Origin: Ancylostoma caninum
Lineage: Eukaryota; Nematoda; Chromadorea; Rhabditida; Ancylostomatidae
Reading direction: 5' to 3'
NCBI GenBank assembly: GCA_037903475.1
Contig: JBAJFG010000604.1
Coordinates: 546,001 to 610,000, forward strand
Length of the DNA stretch: 64,000 nucleotides
The position numbers and the translations under genes were made by a program. Shown piece by piece: positions 57,501 through 64,000 of the stretch; within the stretch, counting starts at the first letter, position 1; each line of letters opens with the position of its first letter. The notes below the pieces were generated by a model. That model saw nothing but the letters and a program-made list of their open reading frames with translations, did no database searches and was not told the DNA's origin.

Positions 57501-60500
57501 AGCGAATCCGACTTGCAGCAGTACTGCTGAGTGGTCGAGAAACGGTGCCAGCAGAAGAACCAAAACTGGATCAAGATGACTTCGAAAGTACGCCTAATCA
57601 GAACGTGGATTATGGTTTTTCTGTCTTCAGAGCATTGTTGCAGCTAATATTATATCTTTGAGAATTTCTCAGCGAATTGCGTGTGGGCTTTTTTATCCTA
57701 AGCAATTGATGTTTTTGTAATCCCAGCAACCCATTTATCCTTTCGTTTTTCTTTTGGATTCGGAGGTGTTCGTTGTGAGCTCCAGTGCTCAATATAGTAT
57801 ACTCAATATAGTTTTCCTGCATAAAAGTTTCACTGATTTTCTATTTGATTATTCAGTGGTGACTTCGGCTTGAACAGTCCTCTCAGAGGAAAATTTCACT
57901 TCCAACGTCTACCACTGCTATGACATATGGATTTCATCGCCTCATTTTTGCCAGGAAGTTTACTCGATGAAGATTCTGACGAGCTTACAGTTGCGAAGAC
58001 TAATAAATGGCTAATTGTCTGTGAATACATATGTAGGAGAGGTCTATAAGTTATTGCCAAGCGTTTGCTCAATAATTGCACCACCAGATACGAATGCCCC
58101 GCTTATCCAAATCCCCACTTTTTTCGCGGTTCAGTGGTCTGATAGTGTCTTATAGTCTCTATAGTCTTGGCTATATGGCAGCTGGAACAGAACTTCTCAT
58201 CTTATTTCTTCGGTGTTTTGTCGAGTATTTCTATAGTACTTGCCTTGGGATGGGCCTGGTCGTGAAAAAATTCTAATAGTCGTTGTTATGACAAGATGAT
58301 GGGGAAATGGCTGGCCCATGTTGCCCGATTGTTGTAGAGAGGTCTGCCGTAACCATATGTATGGGAATCAGATACTCAGACCACTAATTTCATATTTTAC
58401 CATGAATGCTACGTCTTTCTCAGTACGTGATTAGGTACGTTTGAAGCCGGGTGGCGGTGCACACTTTTGTTGTGCTGCAGCGATTTTTTGCAAATGCTTT
58501 TGCAGTGTGCCCCTCTCTCAGTCGGTCTTAAACTTGGTTCAAGAAACTTGTTATTCAAAGTACTGCGTAGAAGAATTTGTTCAATTGCGGTTCCTTTCGC
58601 AAATTCATGACTCCAGTTAGCACGCTTCCAAATTTTTTAAAATTAGAAGTTGAGACATGACACTCGTTTCATATACCAATAAATGCGCAAAGAATTGCTC
58701 TTTAAGATGCTCCAAACTATTGGATTTCTGAGCGAAAAAGGAAAACCCAGAGAAAAAGAACTGCAACATGTACAAAGAATGATTTCCTAAGCTGAACTTC
58801 TGCATAGCATCGAAGGTACATTCTATATCATCAGCCGATCGTGCGACAATAACGGTTTTCCTCCTTATATTCCACTTTGAGCAAAAACTTCTATGCGTCT
58901 CCGCGTCTGCGCTGTGGCTTCCGTCATGACGTAAGCAGTGCAGGAAGGAAGGCGTGTTCCTCTGGAACGTCGCCAGTGCAAAGTTGTGAAAGTGCAAAGT
59001 TTTGACGAATCTAGTTGGTGGGAAGTACGTCGCAGTAATTCTGGCGCAACGACTGGAACCAGTCGCAGACTCGGCTCGAGGTCGACTGCAGAGCTTAGCA
59101 TAACTAAGAAAAACCAGGCTAGCAAACCAACTTTCGTGTTCTGCGTCCCCTAGCATTGTCACGGGGCTAGGACTCATGGTCGCATAACCAAGAGAAACCA
59201 AGGTGGCAAACCAACAATCATGCTCTGCGTCTACCGAAATTGTGTAGTTTGTACGAGAACTAACCATGCTAGCCAGCCCTGCTCAGTTGAAAAAGTCGAG
59301 CAGACTTCGCTTATTTTTCGCAATTTTTTTCGGGAGATTTTCGCTTGTTTTTCGAACGAATTCCGCATAAATCTCACCAAATTTCACTTATTTTCTGGAG
59401 AACAAATGGTATTTTCCAGACGATTTTGCGATATATTTCGGATAAGCGAAATCTGTTCAGAAGGGCACTGATTCTGCTCGAAATGTTCATTTGAGTGGTT
59501 TGCGTGGTTGTCATTTCGTGAATCCAAGCCGTGAGATCGTGCTAATATCGTGTATTATACAGAAACGTCGTCTAGGTCTAAGTCCAAGCATTTGCAATTG
59601 AGTCACAACCGATGACCTTGGCGCCGTTGCTCCTAGAAGGCATTCTGTTTGCGTTCCTTAACTGCCACCATTGTTGGAGCAATTGCGGCTTGAATGTGCT
59701 GTCTGTGCTCCGAACGCTCGCATTGTTGCTTTGCAATATTGTTTTGCAGACGTTGCGAGTGCGTGCAGATTCATGGGGTTGAAGGAGCACTAGGAAGCAC
59801 TAGCCGTTAAGAAATTGAAGGCAGAACAAAGGTGCTTTCTTGAATACACTGAATTTATTACCAAGAATTCAGGTCAAGAATAACCATACAATAAATGTGC
59901 AGCGGTTCTGTTTCTTTTTCAGTTTTGAAAACTTACTAGTCAAGAGATGCCCTGTCATAGACAACTGAACAATTCTTCATGTCATGGTAGTCGCTTTTGA
60001 CGTCGGCTTCATTCGAAGAAGGATCTGTATTCATGAAGCAGTTGTTTCCGGAGTTTTCTCTATTGAATGTCCATGGCTGAATGCCCTTCAACCTCATAAA
60101 TTTCCCGTAGGTTGTAAGGAACTCATCTTGTTTTTGTCGTTTCTCGAGATGCATGTATATGGAAACCATTCTGCTGTACTCACTGGGCTGGGACTCATGA
60201 AACGTTGTTCAAGTAGAACAAAAACGTTTAAGGTGACTGGTCATCCAAAAAAACTGCGTACTGTTAGGAGACATAGGATGTAAGGGTTGGTTTGCTTACC
60301 ACGTTTCCTTTGCCCATGTGTTCATAAATCCTAGAGGCCGTGAAGGCGTCATTCATCAGAATATTTTAGTCGAACTCAGCTCATTGAATGAGGCTGTGAA
60401 TATTCCTGAATTGCGCTGCGCAACCCCTCATCTCAAGCTGTTCCTGCTTGCAGAAATGGCGCTGCCCGCTTAACGGTGTGAGCGCTGCTTCCGCCAAAAG

Positions 60501-61688
60501 GTGAAGTTGGGTTGCTAAAAAGATGAAGTTTGCGTGCAAACCTTGGCATGCCCTTTTCTGGTATGTCCTTAGGATTTCGGAAATTAGCTATCTTGAATTC
60601 ATCAAGTGAATAATTTGCTAATGATCGAGGCATCAGCGTTAAATATAACCACGATATCTTAAAAAACGGAGTTCTACACGCCACGGAATGTACTTCCTCC
60701 TTGATGTGCGCCGTCAAAATCGTGAATACACCGGGGTATCATGCATTTTTGGCCTAAGGGTTATCCCGGGGGTCGCCCCAATTTCAGTGCGCAACAGCGT
60801 TCGTTTCGTAAAGTCATCACAGCCGGGAGGCGCGAATCCTTGCAAATCTTGTTAGGTGACGTCTCGTGGAAGCGCGTCACTTAAACTCGGTTGGCGTCTC
60901 CACTGCCACAGCGTTAGACCTCGCTGCTCACCCATTTATCCGCCAGTTTTTCAGCCTTTCCGGCGTGGGCGTCATCGCAGCTCGGCCAATGATATGGCAA
61001 TTGTTGCTGTTTCGTGTAGGCTGCCTACTGAAGAAGTGCCACTGACAAGTTTGCTGGCCTTGCTTCTATTCTGTGACTAGAGGCAGAACAACGCACAGAA
61101 TGTATTCGAATTTAGGTAGTGGATTCCAAATAAGTCGAAAATTTTGATGATCGAATAAAAACAAGCGACACAACCCTGGAGCAAAGAATGAAAGTAGGGC
61201 TTCCTCATTCTAGGTTATTTGACTAGTGAAGTCATTTCCAAAATTCTTGGTTAAACAGGTGCTGACATCAGTCCTTGCAAGCTTTCTGGTTACATGTATC
61301 TACTCCGGTTTGCTAGTTTTTGACAACAGTCTTTACGACGTTTTAAGATCTCTTTTCTTCTACTATGAGGTCGTTGTCGTCACCCGCTCTAAATCGTGGA
61401 TTTCCATGAACTATAGGGTGAAAGTTGACTTGCCAAATTGGGAGAATTTCCTTCGCTCCAAGCATATGGTCTGTTTGAGAGTGCTGGGTCTGCGAAGTAG
61501 AATGAAACAGAATTCCTTTACTGTCGTTCCGGCGATGTTGGAAATGCGAAGCCTGATATTATCGTGAGCCATTATGACTTGGACGTTATGATAGTCTTTC
61601 TTCGCTGGGTGGCATCACTTGCAATGGGCGTCGATGACAGTGCGCTTTTTGCGGACTCAGAAAGTACGCGACGCGACCGTGTCGCTCG
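54541..61688. other. Long gene-poor stretch with scattered repeats
   Basis: No exon chain found on either strand. Shared word ggatttctgRgcgaaaaagg plus aaaacccagRgaaaaa occurs at 55490-55525 and 58722-58757, both followed by unrelated sequence, so a dispersed repeat. At about 59105-59150 and 59193-59232 an imperfect tandem pair built on aaccaRRRtRgcaaaccaac and ctctgcgtc occurs, with a third partial unit after 59255. The minus-strand open frame 58617-59267 is created by these repeats and has no family motif. Confidence 0.4.
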
Positions 61689-62038
61689 CGAGAACGAATA
61701 CTCGGTCGACGGGTATACACATCATACCACGAGGATTCCAGCGCGAGCGACAAGGTCTCGTCGCTCGCGCTGGAACCTTCGTCACGACAACGAACTATAG
61801 GGCTTTCCTCTCAGCCAGTTAGTTTTCTTGATAGTTATTCTCGAATATGATTTCTTTATAACCAATCTCGAATATGATGAAAAAAAAACACTATCAAGCG
61901 AACTCTCGTTTGTCACAGCGGTGCGGATTCCAGCGCGGCCGCACCGCGTGCTTCTCGTGTCCCCGAAAAACATACCGCTATCTACGCTCACTGTGTTCAC
62001 TATAATGTGTATACCCGTCGACCGAGTATTCGTTCTCG
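61689..62038. mobile_element. MITE with perfect 34-bp terminal inverted repeats
   Basis: 61689-61722 (cgagaacgaatactcggtcg...) and 62005-62038 are exact reverse complements. Inside, near the left arm, a second hairpin ttccagcgcgagcgac / gtcgctcgcgctggaa lies at 61737-61776, and a related attccagcgcggccgcacc piece lies at about 61926. Total 350 bp, non-coding. Confidence 0.8.
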
Positions 62039-62782
62039 AGGAATATTCAAGCCTTTACCAAAGGGTCAGCCCCATTTATGGTCACTTTCGATGTCAAATG
62101 TATTCTTTCTGAAATAAAAAAAGGCCACTGCAGAACCATCCTTTGGATCATGACGCCTTTCTCATCTATGGAATCATTTCCTTAAGTAATTTTGGAACGT
62201 TTTGAGCATCCATGGAACTGCCTCCACAAGCACATGTTGCAGTTCCTGTTTCATGTTTTCTGGTCACTCTATTTCTTAGTATTATAGCGTGAGGAAATTT
62301 ACGTCGGCAATGCTCGCGAAAGACAACGAGGAGATTTTGATTAATGTGACATGCAATGCTGGAAATAGAAAAAAAAACCAGAGGAGAAGTTGCTGCGGAA
62401 AAAATCTGCATGGGCTTCATGTCGCCCACGATAATATCTGTCAGAGTAGATTAGTGGATAGCTTTTCTTTTCCTCCAGTTACTCGATTGATGAGGCAATC
62501 GTCTGAATCTGGTCGAATTATCCTTTATTGCCCGCAGAACGACAAACACTTTAGGTGCTAAGCTCGAAAGTCCCCCCCCCCCCCTCCCCCCTCCCCTTCC
62601 CATTTCCACTTCCTGAAGTTCCACAGTCGCACAGAGTTACATATTTCTACAGTGAGGGCTCTTCCACCTCCTCTTCTCGCTCTTCTGTTTCGTGTTTGTT
62701 TTGTTTTTGCCAAGATGGAGGGAAAGAAATTCGCACATCATCACCATTGGAAGACCAGCTTGTAATTGTTTAGACGTTTTAT
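62039..62782. other. No supported gene; C-rich tract
   Basis: A homopolymer-like run of about 14 C followed by ctcccccctcccc lies at 62571-62600. Open frames across this area have no motif. Confidence 0.4.
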
Positions 62783-63800
62783 TAGGTTGTGTAAGTTGCG
62801 TTTTTGACGCGTAACTTCAAACGTTCATAACTCAACTGGAAGGAAACTTCTCCAAACAAAATAAGAATCCACACATTCCGGCCAACTTTTCACACAAGAC
62901 CATAAATACCCTAATGATACAAATCCGAACTTTTGGGAGCAATTAATTCGTTGAAGATATTCTCAATATTGTCCTGATTCTTGAACACCCTGCCTTTGAT
63001 AAAGTTTTCGAAAGGCTCGAAAAAAGGGTGATCCGTTGGCGACAGGTATGGTAAAAATGCTGGATGAGACAGCATTTTTTTAGCCAAACTCGTTCAACTT
63101 CTGGAGAGAAGGTCGTGGAAGGTGACATCTAGCATTATCGTGGAGAAGGATCAGACCTTCCCTGTTAACCACTGTTAGCCTTGCATGAACCAGTTTCTTA
63201 TGCATTTTGTCGATTCAATGACAGTAGTTATCCGCGTTCATCATTTCACCAAACTCCAGGAACTCATAAAGTGAAATTCTGCTGGAATTCCACCGAACAG
63301 TTCTTCTCGTGGAATCTCTAGCTCGAAAATGTTTTGCGGGCTCATCTTCGTTCAAGCACTGCGAGGAATGTCTTCGTTCATTGTGCAGGATGTATAGTGG
63401 AGTCGTTTTGACAGTTGCGTTGTCCGCGGCACCGGCCCCGCTGGCATTGGAGCACGCAGTGCGGTCGGTCAAACAGTTGACCCACGATGGATCCGGCTTC
63501 TTTGACGGGTTTTATCGTCTGTTCCCTTCTTCATTTGTTCTAAGAGCTGAGAAAGAAATATATAAGGAGAAACAAGCTACAAAACTCTTCAAAGATACTA
63601 GATGAATCATAGGTCAACTTTTTGACCGACCGCGCTGCGTGCTCCAATGCCAGGGAGCCGCTGTCGCGGAAAACACACTGTCAAAACGACTCCACTATAT
63701 TTCTCACCGCAGGTCACGAGTCTATCAAGGAAAAGCTTTCTCTTAATCCGCAAAAGTTGAATCGAGAGTGAGCTTTAAAGGAAATGAAAATTAAAAGAAA
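62783..63800 (-). pseudogene. Mariner transposase relic, interrupted by a MITE
   Basis: Minus strand. Upstream part (63800 to 63701): RKSFLDRLVTCGEKYI, matching the mariner first catalytic Asp context (FLDRIVTxDEKW), with the Asp-containing DEKW changed to GEKY. The coding then resumes on the other side of a 308-bp MITE: ILHNERRHSSQCLNEDEPAKHF, then EFGEMMNADNYC and LLHDNARCH (second Asp). Frame shifts and a stop follow (LNEFG*), after which another frame carries LSHPAFLPYLSPTDHPFF (third catalytic Asp region) and NIENIFNELI. The right end near 62783 reads attaggttgtgtaagttgcg, a plausible terminal repeat. Dead copy. Confidence 0.75.
63393..63700 (+). mobile_element. TA-targeting fold-back MITE, family B copy 2 (nested)
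   Basis: Ends tatagtggagtcgttttgac at 63393 and, reverse-complemented at 63700, atatagtggagtcgttttga. Inverted arms of about 85 bp include gagcacgcagtgcggtcgg and cagttgaccca. Same family as 31385-31690, opposite orientation. It is inserted at a TA inside the mariner transposase relic, exactly between the codons for GEKYI and ILHNER, with TA on both sides. Confidence 0.82.
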
Positions 63801-64000
63801 AAACGAACGACTATTACATAAGCTTTAAAATGATATTGTACAACAGTGTAAACACTGGGCGAATAATACTAAAGGCAGCGAGTTAAAAACTGATGTGAGA
63901 CAAAAACTCAATTTACTTGTACACAACCTAACTTAGTGGTTCAAGAGCGCTTCCACCTTGTAATTTCTCAAAATATCCCATAAACACAGTATTCTACTAG

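Noticed and set aside
58617..59267. 216-codon minus-strand open frame
   Set aside because: Contains internally repeated segments (DAEH(D/E)xWFA) that correspond to an imperfect DNA tandem repeat; no domain recognised.
1..64000. CRISPR arrays, bacterial operons, ribosome binding sites, phage or plasmid functions
   Set aside because: Spliced genes and eukaryotic transposons throughout; no regular spaced repeats of CRISPR type and no prokaryotic gene layout.

Overview
The window looks like nuclear DNA of a clade V parasitic nematode, most likely a hookworm or close strongylid. Three things point there: host genes split into many small exons with TTTCAG-type acceptors and introns often of 50-1000 bp, protein families with clear nematode counterparts, and a dense load of mariner, RTE, BEL/Pao and inverted-repeat elements. 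This placement is inference; no rRNA or mitochondrial marker is present.

Layout. 1-19.9 kb is gene-poor repeat territory: a truncated mariner (2.7-3.3 kb), a mariner-derived fold-back (7.5-8.4 kb), a TA-flanked MITE (12.78-13.06 kb), a compact hairpin element (13.57-13.68 kb), a family of G-rich repeats (10.7, 16.4 and 17.3 kb) and a dead retroelement integrase (17.8-18.5 kb). 19.9-28.5 kb holds a plus-strand gene of at least 14 exons for a GAB/DOS/SOC-1-type docking protein: N-terminal PH domain, a GAB-like proline/basic motif, a YxN Grb2-type site and a C-terminal SHP2/PTP-2-type tyrosine motif. Its introns carry two copies of one inverted-repeat family and a duplicated Helitron-like terminus. 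32.5-47.2 kb holds three plus-strand genes in tandem: ALG5 dolichyl-phosphate glucosyltransferase (8 exons, about 311 aa), the RPAC1/RPC40 subunit shared by RNA polymerases I and III (11 exons found), and an OPA3-like protein with a long C-terminal extension (7 exons, about 255 aa). Short gaps, splice acceptors close to the start codons and a shared strand suggest a trans-spliced operon.

The RPAC1 gene has a 7.06-kb intron holding a perfect-TIR MITE, GC-rich repeats and a structurally intact 3.13-kb BEL/Pao-type LTR element. That element has identical 286-bp LTRs, a 5-bp TAGGT target duplication, a tRNA-Gly primer site and a single gag/protease ORF, but no reverse transcriptase, RNase H or integrase. 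It looks like a recently moved, non-autonomous 'gag-only' element.

47-64 kb is again gene-poor. It contains a nearly full-length minus-strand RTE-type LINE (50.36-53.2 kb) with two lesions, a CGGCCG-rich cluster (49.6 kb), a mariner C-terminal scrap (54.4 kb), a 34-bp-TIR MITE (61.7-62.0 kb) and a decayed mariner (62.78-63.8 kb) into which a TA-targeting fold-back MITE has inserted. A second copy of that MITE lies at 31.4 kb.
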